From Schistocerca nitens (lineage: Eukaryota; Arthropoda; Insecta; Orthoptera; Acrididae): 64,000 nt of DNA. Of this stretch, positions 54,189-64,000 are shown piece after piece. A program made the translations under genes and the position numbers. The stretch is from positions 272,047,503 through 272,111,502 of the forward strand of contig NC_064622.1 of NCBI RefSeq assembly GCF_023898315.1, read 5' to 3'. The first letter of the stretch is position 1, and each line of letters starts with the position of its first letter. The notes below the pieces were generated by a model. It was given only the letters and a program-made list of their open reading frames with translations. It did not search any database and was not told the DNA's origin.

Positions 54189-55317
54189 GGTCTTCAGTCC
54201 TGAGACTGGTTTGATGCAGCTCTCCATGCTACTCTATCCTGTGCAAGCTTCTTCATCTCCCAGTACCTACTGCAACCTACATCCTTCTCAATCTGCTTAG
54301 TGTATTCATCTCTTGGTCTCCCCTACGATTTTTACCCTCCACGCTGCCCTCCAATGCTAAATTTGTGATCCCTTGATGCCTCAAAACATGTCCTACCAAC
54401 CGATCCCTTCTTCTAGTCAAGTTGTGCCACAAACTTCTCTTCTCCCCAATCCTATTCAACACCTCCTCATTAGTTATGTGATCTACCCATCTAATCTTCA
54501 GCATTCTTCTGTAGCACCACATTTCGAAAGCTTCTGTTCTCTTCTTGTCCAAACTAGTTATTGTCCATGTTTCACTTCCATACATGGCTACACTCCATAC
54601 AAATACTTTCAGAAACGACTTCCTGACACTCAAGACTATACTCGACGTTAACAAATTTCTCTTCTTCAGAAACGCTTTCCTTGCCATTGCCAGTCTACAT
54701 TTTATAGCCCCCTGCGGGTTCGGGGGTTAGAATAGGCCCGCGGTATTCCTGCCTGTCGTAAGAGGCGACTAAAAGGAGTCTCACACGTTTCGGCCTTATG
54801 TTTTGGTCCCCTGTTGGGTTTGACCTCCATATTTCAAAATTCTTCCGAAGAGCGAGCCGATTGGGGAAGGGCGCCTTACTTGGTGCCTTGTGTCCATGTT
54901 GTGTTCCGAACTTTCGCCATCTTATTCGTCGTTGCGTTGCAGTCCTGCCCGCTTTCCATCGCTTGGGCATGGGTACGCTGCTGCGTACACTCTCTGCCAA
55001 ACACTGTGCAGGGCCATTTTCTGCACTGACGGCGACCATGGACCACTTGTCACCTAACATCCAGCACGGTAGCCAGTCCGTTGTGGTGGGGCCGCCATGT
55101 ACCCTCTTGGTTGTAGCCCCCTGACAACACAGGGATCGCTCTACTGATGCCTGCGCCGTTCACTCCCCACGTATGCCAAGGAGTAGATGCCCATCTCCTT
55201 GGGGCATCGGGACTCCCGGCAATGGCCATCCTGCCAGGTGGCCTTTGCTGTGGCTGGGTGGCGCCCGTGGGGAGGGCCCTTGGTCGGAGTAGGTGGCATC
55301 AGGGTGGATGACACGCA

Positions 55318-56808
55318 ATGAAGCGTGGCACTTCTTCTCTTGCTGGTGGCCAGCCACCAGCAGTCTCTAAGCGTTCGAGGGCCCATTTCAAAGGTAACGT
55401 TTATGACCCCAACTCGTTCCCCTCCCTCGCCACACCATGGGAGGAACGAAAGGCATTAAATGCAAGTGAGCAGTATTCGCCCAGATATCTTGTCTGTACC
55501 AGAGCTGATGGGGAATCTTTTATATCCGTGAAGCCTCAGTTCTTTGTAGAGCATTTAGAGGACAAGTTTGGGGAGGTGGAGGGCTTGTCCAAGATGCGGT
55601 CCGGATCGGTGTTGATAAAAACGGCATCCTCCGCCCAGTCGCGGGCCTTGCTCGCTTGTTCTAAGCTGGGGGATGTCTCCGTCACTATCACGCCCCATAA
55701 AAGTCTTAACATGGTCCAGGGCATTATCTTCCACAGGGATCTCCTTTTACAGTCCGATGACGAGCTGCGCGCCAACTTGGAGCGCCGAGGTGTCCATTTC
55801 GTCCGGCGCGTCCACCGGGGTCCGAGGGATCGTCAAGTTGCCACCGGTGCCTTCATCTTGGCCTTCGAGGGTGACACGTTACCTGAGAAGGTCAAGGTGA
55901 TGGTGTACCGTTGTGATGTCAAGCCGTATATCCCTCCCCCGATGCGGTGCTTCAAGTGTTGGAAGTTCGGCCACATGTCTTCACGCTGTGCTTCCGACCT
56001 CGTCTGTCGCGATTGCGGTCGACCATCCCATCCTGATCATCCCTGTGCCCCGCCTCCGATCTGTGTGAACTGTGGTGCGCACCATCCGCCTTGCTCGCCA
56101 CACTGTCCGATTCTGCAGAAGGAGCGGAAGATCATGGAAATAAAGACGCTCGACCGCCTGACGTACACTGAAGCGAAGCGGAAATATGATCGGCTTCACC
56201 CAGTGCGAATGACAGCTTCTTATGCCGCAACTGTCACTCCTACACTTCCATCCGCTCCAGTCAGCTCTCAGAGTCGAAGTCCCACACCTGCCCCCTTGAT
56301 GGTGGGGGGCACTAAACCTCCCGTTGCTCCTGCTCCATCTACTTCAGGAGCAACACCCCCCCAACCATCGGGGACATCAGTCCCCCCATCCCAGCCGGAG
56401 AAGCGTAAGACTTCTTCGGCTACTCTCGTACGGAAGGGGTCCCTTGGGGACCTCCCTTCACAAGTTCCGACCGGTTCCAAAGCCGACAGCCGCAAGTGGC
56501 TCAAACAACCGTCGGTCCCTGGTCGTCGGGACACACGGTCGTCGTCTGTCCCTGAGACTGACCCAGTGACGCCCTCCTAGCCTGAACCACCAAAGGCACA
56601 GCGCGAAAAGCAGAAGAAGAAGAAACTCCCCAAGGCCACTGACAATGCGGTGGCACCCATTCCACCGCTTCCTACAAGCTCTGCGTCGGAGGATGAGGTG
56701 GAGATTCTGGCGTCCGCTGAGGACATGGATCTCGCCAGTCCCTCGGACGCACTGGCTGGCTGTTCTCCAGGTGGTGACTCAGTAGCAGCAGGGGCCTCGG
56801 AGGCGTAA
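55318..56808 (+). pseudogene. LINE ORF1 (Gag-like RNA-binding protein), one premature TAG
   Basis: From ATG 55318 the frame runs 420 codons to TAG at 56578-56580, then stays open in the same frame to TAA at 56806-56808, 496 residues in all if the TAG is ignored. The context ('DPVTPS*PEPPKAQREKQKK') suggests CAG to TAG. Residues about 45-200 form a probable RRM-like region. Three zinc knuckles follow: 'CFKCWKFGHMSSRC', 'CRDCGRPSHPDHPC' and 'CVNCGAHHPPCSPHC' (about residues 206-265). A Pro/Ser-rich linker and a basic stretch 'REKQKKKKLPK' end the protein. The role is binding LINE RNA in a ribonucleoprotein. A shorter natural protein ending at the TAG cannot be excluded. Confidence 0.88.
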
Positions 56809-56842
56809 TCTGCCTCCCCAGTCCCTCCCGCCTTTCCCATCC

Positions 56843-59800
56843 ATGGCTAATACCATCCTCCAGTGGAACTGCAGCGGTTTCTTCCACCATCTGGCTGAGC
56901 TCCGCCAACTAATCAGCCTTCATCCTTTCCTTTGCATTGCTCTGCAGGAAACTTGGTTTCCAGCACTGCGAACCCCCACCCTCCGTGGCTATCGGGGTTA
57001 TTTTAAGAACCGGGCAGCTTATGAAAGGGTGTCTGGTGGCATCTGCATATATGTCCTTAACTCTCTACACAGCGAGTTTGTACCTCTACAAACAGCTTTA
57101 GAGGCTGTCGCTGTTCGGGTGTGGACGCCACAGGCTGTTACCGTCTGCAGTATTTACCTTCCACCGGATGGTGCTGTCGCACAGCATGTCCTGGCTGCTC
57201 TGATAGCACAACTGCCGCCACCTTTCTTGTTGCTGGGCGATTTCAATGCCCACAACCCTCTATGGGGTGGGACTGTCTCCGATGACCGCGGTCGTGCCGT
57301 GGAGCATTTGTTGGCTCAGCTCGACCTTAGCCTCCTGAACACCGGTGCTCCCACACATTTCAGTGTGGCCCACAGCTCGTTCTCGGCCATCGATCTCTCT
57401 CTTTGCAGTCCCGGCCTTGTCCCATCTCTCCACTGGAGAGTGCATCCTGACCTGTGTGGTAGTGACCATTTTCCCATCTATTTGTCACTGCCCCAGTGTC
57501 ATTCTTCTGGGCGCCTGCCACGCTGGGCTCTCCACAGGGCTGACTGGCCGAGTTTCACTTCCGCGGCAACCGTTGAGTCTCCCCCGCAGGGTGACATTGA
57601 CGATGTGGTCCGTGACTTAACCACGTCCATCATTTCGGCGGCCGAGGCTGCCATCCCCCGCTCTTCTGGACTCCCTCGGAGGAAGGCTGTACCCTGGTGG
57701 TCGCCGGAGATTGCTGAAGCTATTCGCGACCGTCGGCGGGCCCTCCAGCGTCATCGGCGGCACCCGTCTCTCGAGACCCTCATCGCCTTTAAGAGGCTAC
57801 GTGCCTTCGCCCGTCGTCTTATTACCCAGCGTAAGCAGGAGTGCTGGGAGCGGTATGTTTCATCCTTGGGCTCTCGTGTCTCCCCCTCGCTCGTGTGGTC
57901 CCGGATACGGCGGATTTATGGACACCAGACCCCTATGGGTGTCGCTGGGATCTCCTTGGACGGCGCTGTCTGCACGGACGCTGCCGCCATTGCTGAACAC
58001 CTTGCTGCGCACTTTGCTCAGAGCTCTGCGACTGCAACTTATCCCCCCGCCTTTCGCTCTCTAAAGGAGCGAGCCGAGCGGACGCCGTTATCGTTCCACA
58101 CACGTCGTTCTGAGAAATACAATGCTCCTTTCAGCGAGCGGGAATTCCTTGCTGCCCTCGCCGACTGCCCAGATACAGCACCAGGACCAGACGGTATACA
58201 CGCGCAGATGCTGAAGCATCTTTCCAGGGACTGCCAGCGACACGTCCTCACCATCTTCAACCGCATTTGGAGCGTGGGCGTGTTCCCGTCGCAATGGCGT
58301 GAGGGTCTTATTGTCCCCATTTTGAAGCCCGATGCGGACCCACTGGCGGTGGACAGCTATCGTCCCATTACCCTCACCAACGTTTTGTGCAAATTGCTCG
58401 AACGTATGGTGGGGCGGCGTTTGTGTTGGGTCCTTGAATCGCGCGGTCTCCTCGCTCCATCCCAGGGTGGCTTCCGTCGGGGCCGGTCTGCAGCGGACAA
58501 TTTGGTGCAGCTGGAATCTGCTATCCGTACGGCCTTTGCCCGACGTCAGCATCTCGTTGCCGTATTCTTCGATCTGCGGAAGGCGTATGACACCACATGG
58601 AGGCATCACATCCTTGCTACGTTGCATGAGTGGGGTCTTCGTGGTCGACTCCCGGCTTTTCTTCAGACCTTTCTATTGCACCGCTCTTTCCGGGTACAAG
58701 TCGGTGCCGCCTCTAGTTCATCCTATACACAGGAGAATGGGGTCCCGCAGGGCTCGGTGTTGAGCGTCTCGTTATTTCTAGTGGCCATTAATGGTCTGGC
58801 TGCAGCCGTGGGGTCGTCGGTGTCTCCTTCTTTGTATGCCGACGACTTCTGCATCTCATTTAGCTCCACGACTACGGGGGTCGCCGAACGCAGGCTGCAA
58901 GTAGCCGTACGCAAGGCAGAATCGTGGGCTCTGACTCACGGTTTTCAGTTCTCTGCAGCCAAGACTCGAGTTATGCACTTCTGCAGGCGTCGGACGGTCC
59001 ACCCTCATCCTGAACTTTACCTTGACGGCCACCTGCTTGAAGTGGTGGACACTTGCCGCTTCTTAGGACTCGTGTTTGATGCCCGGCTCACATGGGTTCC
59101 TCATATTACTCAGCTGAAGCAAAAGTGCTGGCGGCATCTCAACGCCCTCCGCTGCCTCAGCCACACATCTTGGGGTGCGGATCGCTGCACGCTGTTGCGA
59201 CTGTACAAAGCCCTTGTGCAGTCCAGGCTTGATTATGGGAGCCTGGCCTATGGGTCTGCATCACCCTCAGTGTTGAAGTTGTTAGACCCCATACATCACT
59301 GTGGGGTTCGGCTTGCAACTGGCGCATTTCGTACGAGCCCCGTGGATAGTCTACTGGTGGAGGCCGGGGTTCCCCCGCTGCGGATTCGCCGCCATCGACT
59401 GCTCGCCGACTATGCTGTCCACGTTCATTGCTCGCCGGGCCATCCCCATCGTCGCCTGCTTTTCCCTGTCTCGGTCCTCCACCTGCCCGAACGGCGACCT
59501 CGGTCTGGGCTTTCCATAGCTGTCCGTGTCCAGTCCCTGCTGTCCGAACTGGGATCATTCCCTCTTCTGCCTCCCTTCCGGGTCCGTGCACCTACGCCTC
59601 CCTGGTGCTTGTCCCGTCCGTCCGTCCGTCTGGACTTGGCACAGGGACCCAAGGACTCGGTTCCGCCTGTGGCCCTCCGTCGCCGTTTTCTTGCGCTCCT
59701 CGCCTCATTTTCGGACTGTGAGCCTGTCTACACCGATGGTTCCCTGGTTGATGGTCGCACTGCCTACGCTTTTGCTCATGCCGCCCACGTTGAACAGCGC

Positions 59801-60526
59801 TCCTTGCCGGCTGGCTGCAGTATTTTTACTGCAGAGCTGGTGGCCATATTGCGCGCTCTTGAGCATATGCGTTCCTGCTCAGGTACGTCCCTTGTCATCT
59901 GCAGTGACTCCCTGAGCAGCCTCCAGGCCATCGACCGCTGCTATCCCTCATGTCCTCTGGTGTCCTCTATTCGGGAGTCTGTTTCCACCATTACCCGCTC
60001 TGGACGTTCGGTGGTCTTTGTTTGGACGCCGGGTCACGTTGGCATCCCAGGGAACGAACGTGTCGACAGGTTGGCCAAAGGGGCGATCGACGCCCCAGTT
60101 TTGGAGATCGGCCTTACGGCTCGCGACCAGCAGCTGGTGTTGCGCCGTAAGGTTCTTGGGATGTGGGCTGCTGAGTGGCGTGGCATGACAGCCCCGAATA
60201 AACTGCGGGCTGTCAAGGAGACGACCGATGTGTGGCGTTCCTCCCTGCGGGCTTCTCGCAGGGACTCGGTGGTCCTGTGTCGGCTGCGCATCGGCCATAC
60301 ATACCTGACGCACGGCCATCTGTTGCGTCAGGAGGATCCCCCTCTGTGTCGGTGTGGGTCCCGGCTGACGGTCGGCCACATTTTGCTGGAGTGTCCTCGA
60401 CTGCGCACACTCCGGCAATCTTTTAATCTCCCGGGCACTTTGGCTTTGGTTTTATCTGACGATGCCTCCATGGCTGACAATGTTTTACATTTTATCCGTG
60501 GTAGTCCTTTTTATGGTTCGATTTAG
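56843..60526 (+). CDS. LINE ORF2: endonuclease, reverse transcriptase, RNase H (1227 aa, intact)
   Basis: Starts at 'MANTILQWNCSG', 34 bp after the ORF1 TAA and in another frame. The APE-type endonuclease (about 1-215) has N9, E36 ('QETWF'), D133/N135 ('LLGDFNAHNPLWGG') and D208/H209 ('GSDHFPIYL'). The reverse transcriptase (about 430-800) has 'FFDLRKAYDTTW', 'ENGVPQGSVLSVSLF' and YADD at 665-668. The RNase H (about 960-1085) has D965 ('VYTDGS'), E998 ('TAELVAIL') and D1022 ('CSDSLSSL'), then 'WTPGHVGIPGNERVDRLAKG'. The C-terminus carries a Cys/His motif ('LCRCGSRLTVGHILLEC'). All catalytic residues are present with no stop or frameshift, so it is a candidate active protein that nicks target DNA and copies RNA there. 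Confidence 0.95.
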   Translation: MANTILQWNCSGFFHHLAELRQLISLHPFLCIALQETWFPALRTPTLRGYRGYFKNRAAYERVSGGICIYVLNSLHSEFVPLQTALEAVAVRVWTPQAVTVCSIYLPPDGAVAQHVLAALIAQLPPPFLLLGDFNAHNPLWGGTVSDDRGRAVEHLLAQLDLSLLNTGAPTHFSVAHSSFSAIDLSLCSPGLVPSLHWRVHPDLCGSDHFPIYLSLPQCHSSGRLPRWALHRADWPSFTSAATVESPPQGDIDDVVRDLTTSIISAAEAAIPRSSGLPRRKAVPWWSPEIAEAIRDRRRALQRHRRHPSLETLIAFKRLRAFARRLITQRKQECWERYVSSLGSRVSPSLVWSRIRRIYGHQTPMGVAGISLDGAVCTDAAAIAEHLAAHFAQSSATATYPPAFRSLKERAERTPLSFHTRRSEKYNAPFSEREFLAALADCPDTAPGPDGIHAQMLKHLSRDCQRHVLTIFNRIWSVGVFPSQWREGLIVPILKPDADPLAVDSYRPITLTNVLCKLLERMVGRRLCWVLESRGLLAPSQGGFRRGRSAADNLVQLESAIRTAFARRQHLVAVFFDLRKAYDTTWRHHILATLHEWGLRGRLPAFLQTFLLHRSFRVQVGAASSSSYTQENGVPQGSVLSVSLFLVAINGLAAAVGSSVSPSLYADDFCISFSSTTTGVAERRLQVAVRKAESWALTHGFQFSAAKTRVMHFCRRRTVHPHPELYLDGHLLEVVDTCRFLGLVFDARLTWVPHITQLKQKCWRHLNALRCLSHTSWGADRCTLLRLYKALVQSRLDYGSLAYGSASPSVLKLLDPIHHCGVRLATGAFRTSPVDSLLVEAGVPPLRIRRHRLLADYAVHVHCSPGHPHRRLLFPVSVLHLPERRPRSGLSIAVRVQSLLSELGSFPLLPPFRVRAPTPPWCLSRPSVRLDLAQGPKDSVPPVALRRRFLALLASFSDCEPVYTDGSLVDGRTAYAFAHAAHVEQRSLPAGCSIFTAELVAILRALEHMRSCSGTSLVICSDSLSSLQAIDRCYPSCPLVSSIRESVSTITRSGRSVVFVWTPGHVGIPGNERVDRLAKGAIDAPVLEIGLTARDQQLVLRRKVLGMWAAEWRGMTAPNKLRAVKETTDVWRSSLRASRRDSVVLCRLRIGHTYLTHGHLLRQEDPPLCRCGSRLTVGHILLECPRLRTLRQSFNLPGTLALVLSDDASMADNVLHFIRGSPFYGSI

Positions 60527-60819
60527 GGAGGTCCTGCACCTTCCCATTCTGTGTCTTTTGTCCTCGCGTCTCTTTACATTTGTTGCTGTTTTGGTGTATA
60601 GTCTGCTGGTTGACTCTTTCCCTTTTTTTTGTCTCGCGGTCAGTCAACCAGTTTCCAGCCATCTTCTTTTCTTCTGTATGTTAGTGTCTGGTGTTTGTCT
60701 GTCCTCTTCTTGTCTGTAGTGTTCGTTGTTGCATTTGTGTTCTTGTAGTGCCTGGGGGGAGTCTCCTTCCCTCTAGGGTTTTACCTGCTTCGTGACCCTG
60801 TCTCGCCTGTTTTTGGAAT

Positions 60820-60852
60820 GGGGGACTGATGACCTTAGCTGTTTAGTCCCCC
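60820..60852 (+). other. 3' hairpin of the LINE, shared with SINEs
   Basis: An 8-bp stem GGGGGACT / AGTCCCCC around the 17-nt loop 'gatgaccttagctgttt', 25 bp before the end of the element. The same module, with a 17-nt loop and compatible stem, occurs near the 3' end of SINE1 and SINE2. Probable recognition structure for the reverse transcriptase. Confidence 0.8.
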
Positions 60853-63652
60853 TTAAACATCCCAACAACCAACCAACCTACATTTTATATCCTCTCTACT
60901 TCGACCATCATCAGTTATTTTACTCCCTAAATAGCAAAACTCCTTTACTACTTTAAGTGTCTCATTTCCTAATCTAATTCCCTCAGCATCACCTGATTTA
61001 ATTTGACTACATTCCATTATCCTCGTTTTGCTTTTGTTGATGTTCATGTTATATCCTCCTTTCAAGACACTGTCCATTCCGTTCAACTGCTCTTCCAAGT
61101 CCTTTGCTGTCTCTGACAGAATTACAATGTCATCGGCGAACCTCAAAGTTTTTACTTCTTCTCCATGAATTTTAATACCTACTCCGAATTTTTCTTCTGC
61201 TTCCTTTACTGCTTGCTCAATATACAGATTGAATAACATCGGGGAGAGGCTACAACCCTGTCTCACTCCTTTCCCAACCACTGCTTCCCTTTCATGCCCC
61301 TCGACTCTTATAACTGCCATCTGGTTTCTGTACAAATTGTAAATAGCCTTTCGCTTCCTGTATTTTACACCTACCACCTTCAGAATTTGAAAGAGAGTAT
61401 TCCAGTTAACATTGTCAAAAGCTTTCTCTAAGTCTACAAATGCTAGAAACGTAGATTTGCCTTTTCTTAATCTTTCTTCTAAGATAAGTCGTAAGGTTAG
61501 TATTGCCTCGCGTGTTCCAACATTCTACGGAATCCAAACTTATCTTCCCCGAGGTCCGCTTCTACCAGTTTTTCCATTCGTCTGTAAAGAATTCGCGTTA
61601 GTATTTTGCAGCTGTGACTTATTAAACTGATAGTTCGGTAATTATCACATCTGTCAACACCTGCTGTCTTTGGAATTGTAATTATTATATTCTTCTCGAA
61701 GTCTGAGGGTATTTCGCCTGTCTCATACATCTTGCTCACTAGATGGTAGAGTTTTGTCATGACTGGCTCTCCCAAGGCCGTCAGTAGTTCTAATGGAATG
61801 TTGTCTACTCCCGGGGCCTTGTTTCGACTCAGGTCTTTCAGTGCTCTGTCAAACTCTTCACGCAGTATCTTATCTCCCATTTCGTCTTAATCTACATTCT
61901 CTTCCATTTCCATAATATTGTCCTCAAGCACATCGCCCTTGTATAAACCCTCTATATACTCCTTCCACCTTTCTGCCTTCCCTTCTTTGCTTAGAACTGG
62001 GTTTCCATCTGAGTTCTTGATATTCATACAAGTGGATCCCTTCTCTCCAAAGGTCTCTTTAATTTTCCTGTAGGCAGTATCTATCTTACCCCTAGTGAGA
62101 CAAGCCTCTACATCCTTACATTTGTCCTCTAGCCATCCCTGCTTAGCCATTTTGCACTTCCTGTCTATCTCATTTTTGAGACGTTTGTATTCCTTTTTGC
62201 CTGCTTCATTTACTGCATTTTTATATTTTCTCCTTTCATCCTTTCATCAATTAAATTCAATATTTCTTCTGTTAACCAAGGATTTCTATTAGTCCTCGTC
62301 TTTTTACCTACTTGATCGTCTGCTGCCTTCACTACTTCATCCCTCAAAGCTACCCATTCTTCTTCTACTGTATTTCTTTCCCCCATTCCTGTCAATTGTT
62401 CCCTTATGCTCTCCCTGAAACTCTCTACAACCTCTGGTTCTTTCAGTTTATCCAGGTCCCAACTCCTTAAATTCCCACCTTTTTGCAGTTTCTTCAGTTT
62501 CAATCTGCAGTTCATAACCAATAGATTGTGGTCAGAATCCACATCTGCCCCTGGAAATGTCTTACATTTTAAAACCTGGTTCCTAAATCTCTGTCTTACC
62601 ATTATATAATCTATCTGATACCTTTTAGTATCTCCAGGATTCTTCCAGGTATAGAACCTTCTTTTATGATTCTTGAACCAAGTGTTAGCTATGATTAAGT
62701 CATGCTCTGTGCAAAATTCTACAAGGCGGCTTCCTCTTTCATTTCTTCCCCCCAATCCATATTCTCCTACTATGTTTCCTTCTCTCCCTTTTCCTACTGA
62801 CGAATTCCAGTCACTCATGACTATTAAATTTTCGTCTCCCTTCACTACCTGAATAATTTCTCTTATCTCGTCATACATTTCATCTAATTCTTCGTCACCT
62901 GCAGAGCTAGTTGGCATATAAACTTGTACTACTGTAGTAGGCGTGGGCTTTGTGTCTATCTTGGCCACAATAATGCGTTCACTATGCTGTTTGTAGTAGC
63001 TAACCCGCACTCCTATTTTTTTTATTCATTATTAAACTTACTCCTGCATTACCCCTATTTGATTTTGTATTTATAACCCTGTATTCACCTGACCAAAAGT
63101 CTTGTTCCTCCTGCCACCGAACTTCACTAATTCCCACTATATCTAACTTTAACCTATCCATTTCCCGTTTTAAATTTTCTAACCTACCTGCCCGATTAAG
63201 GGATCTGACATTCCACGCTCCAATCCGTAGAACGCCAGTTTTCTTTCTCCTGAAAACGACGTCCTCTTGAGTAGTCCCCGCCCGGAGATCCGAATGGGGG
63301 ACTATTTTACCTCCGGAATATTTTACCCAAGAGGACGCCATCATCATTTAATCATACAGTAAAGCTGCATTTCCTCGGGAAAAATTACGGCTGTAGTTTC
63401 CCCTTGCTTTCAGCCGTTCGCAGTACCAGCACAGCAAGGCCGTTTTGGTTAATGTTACAAGGCCAGGTCAGTCCATCATCCAGACTGTTGCCCCTGCAAC
63501 TACTGAAAAGGCTGCTGCCCCTCTTCAGGAACCACATGTTTGTCTGGCCTCTCAACAGATACCCCTCCGTTGTGGTTGCACCTACGGTACGGCCATCTGT
63601 ATCGCTGAGGCACGCAAGCCTCCCCACCAACGGCAAGGTCCATGGTTCATTG

Positions 63653-64000
63653 GGGGTTACCGGAAACAATATTCAAGATGGGTCCCAAAACAGTGGACGA
63701 TGCAGGACAAGAAAAATCGGTCAATAACGCCTGCGAGTTTCTTGAGCGACTTCAATGAGAAGGTGAGAATTTTCTTAACTCTGTCGTGACTGGGGATAAA
63801 GCGTGCGTAACCCATTACATACCTGAGATAAAGACAGTCGTCAAACTAGCGTCACACCAGTTCCCCATATGCCAAAATAATCAGACCCACATTTTCGTGC
63901 AAAAAAAGTCATGGCCCCAGTGCACCGAAATGCATCATTTTGGTCGAATATCTGCCTCGGGGGAGACCATCAACGCACAACAATATTGTTAGATGCTAAA
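63653..64000 (+). pseudogene. Mariner transposase relic, central part (runs off the window)
   Basis: Continues the gene cut at 54157: 'RKQYSRWVPKQWTM' (WVPHEL-like), 'FLSDFNEKVRIFLTLS', then in another frame 'VTGDKACVTHYIPEIKTVVK' (first catalytic Asp; the usual TGDETW reads TGDKAC) and 'GETINAQQYC'. A stop follows near 63990. The second Asp region lies beyond the window. Confidence 0.78.

Larger units (their letters stand above)
54707..60877 (+). mobile_element. Two-ORF LINE with RNase H (I-superfamily-like), full length
   Basis: 6171 bp, flanked by the 12-bp duplication 'ctacattttata' (54695-54706 and 60878-60889). The 5' UTR is about 610 bp, starting 'gccccctgcgggttcggggg'. ORF1 (Gag-like, one in-frame stop) and ORF2 (intact) follow. 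The 3' UTR ends with a hairpin and the tail 'catcccaacaaccaaccaac'. An RNase H domain and a three-knuckle ORF1 point to the I group (I, Outcast, Nimb and relatives) rather than jockey. The exact clade is unresolved. Confidence 0.93.
54199..63347 (-). pseudogene. RTE-A endonuclease-reverse transcriptase, multiply broken
   Basis: Pieces on the minus strand: 63347-63000 ('GAWNVRSLNRAGRLENLK'), 63010-62210 ('VMSDWNSSVGKG', 'SDHNLLVMN'), 62150-61887, 61880-61497 ('NKAPGVDNIPLELL'), 61377-60878 ('GVRQGCSLSPMLFNLY', 'LRFADDIVILSE') and 54706-54199 ('MYGSETWTITSL'). There are frameshifts near 63005, 62250 and 61530, a stop near 61885, and another frameshift near 54325. It keeps Tyr (TAC) near 61345 where copy 1 has a stop. 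Older or more decayed than copy 1. Confidence 0.9.
54158..63652 (-). mobile_element. RTE-A LINE, copy 2, split by a two-ORF LINE
   Basis: RTE-A segments 54158-54706 and 60878-63652 total about 3.3 kb, near full length. The 3' tail is (AAC)n on the minus strand (54158-54186 as GTT repeats). The 5' end 'ccatggttcattggggg' matches copy 1. It interrupts a mariner relic without a clear target duplication. Confidence 0.92.

Overview
This window looks like intergenic, repeat-dominated DNA from a large insect genome. The transposon families and tRNA-derived SINEs resemble those of grasshoppers and locusts (Acrididae, Schistocerca-like). That assignment is inference from recalled family resemblance, not a database match. 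There is no operon structure and no CRISPR array. I found no confident host gene. The one candidate is a 172-codon fragment at 40133-40714. Almost everything recognisable is a mobile element or a relic of one, and many are nested.

Layout. 1-450: SINE and RTE fragments. 450-1736: dead Tc1 relic (minus). 2037-3458: first of three near-identical Tc1-like elements with intact transposase; the others are 30102-31523 and 43043-44464. 3626-8815: a second, DD34E Tc1-like element split by a SINE, which is split by an RTE LINE (4509-8009), which carries another SINE (4623-4813). 8834-9410: MITE with 83-bp inverted repeats. 10884-22259: old RTE relic (plus) split by an LTR retrotransposon (11816-20887, LTRs nearly identical, pol largely deleted, about 4 kb of 3' non-coding DNA with minisatellites) and a SINE. 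24780-29843: Tc1 relics, LINE scraps, a deleted mariner, a 253-bp foldback element and a hAT relic. 32690-39862: LINE and Tc1 relics, two SINE3 copies and a 0.56-kb duplicated segment. 46148-51440: second RTE relic (minus), holding a SINE2, an element with a hairpin at each end, and an intact mariner (49577-50916). 51735-52731: mariner relic holding a foldback of two inverted tRNA-like sequences. 53800-64000: another mariner relic, split by an RTE LINE (54158-63652), which is split by a nearly intact two-ORF LINE with endonuclease, reverse transcriptase and RNase H (54707-60877).

How the pieces work together. The SINEs have no protein and must borrow LINE machinery. The 3' end of the two-ORF LINE carries a stem with a 17-nt loop that recurs in the 3' regions of two SINE families. 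The loop sequence is similar in all, and one stem pair changes in step (T-A, T.G, C-G). This suggests the LINE, or a relative, mobilises these SINEs through that RNA structure, and it is the most interesting signal here. Exact target-site duplications allow the order of insertions to be read at most nests.
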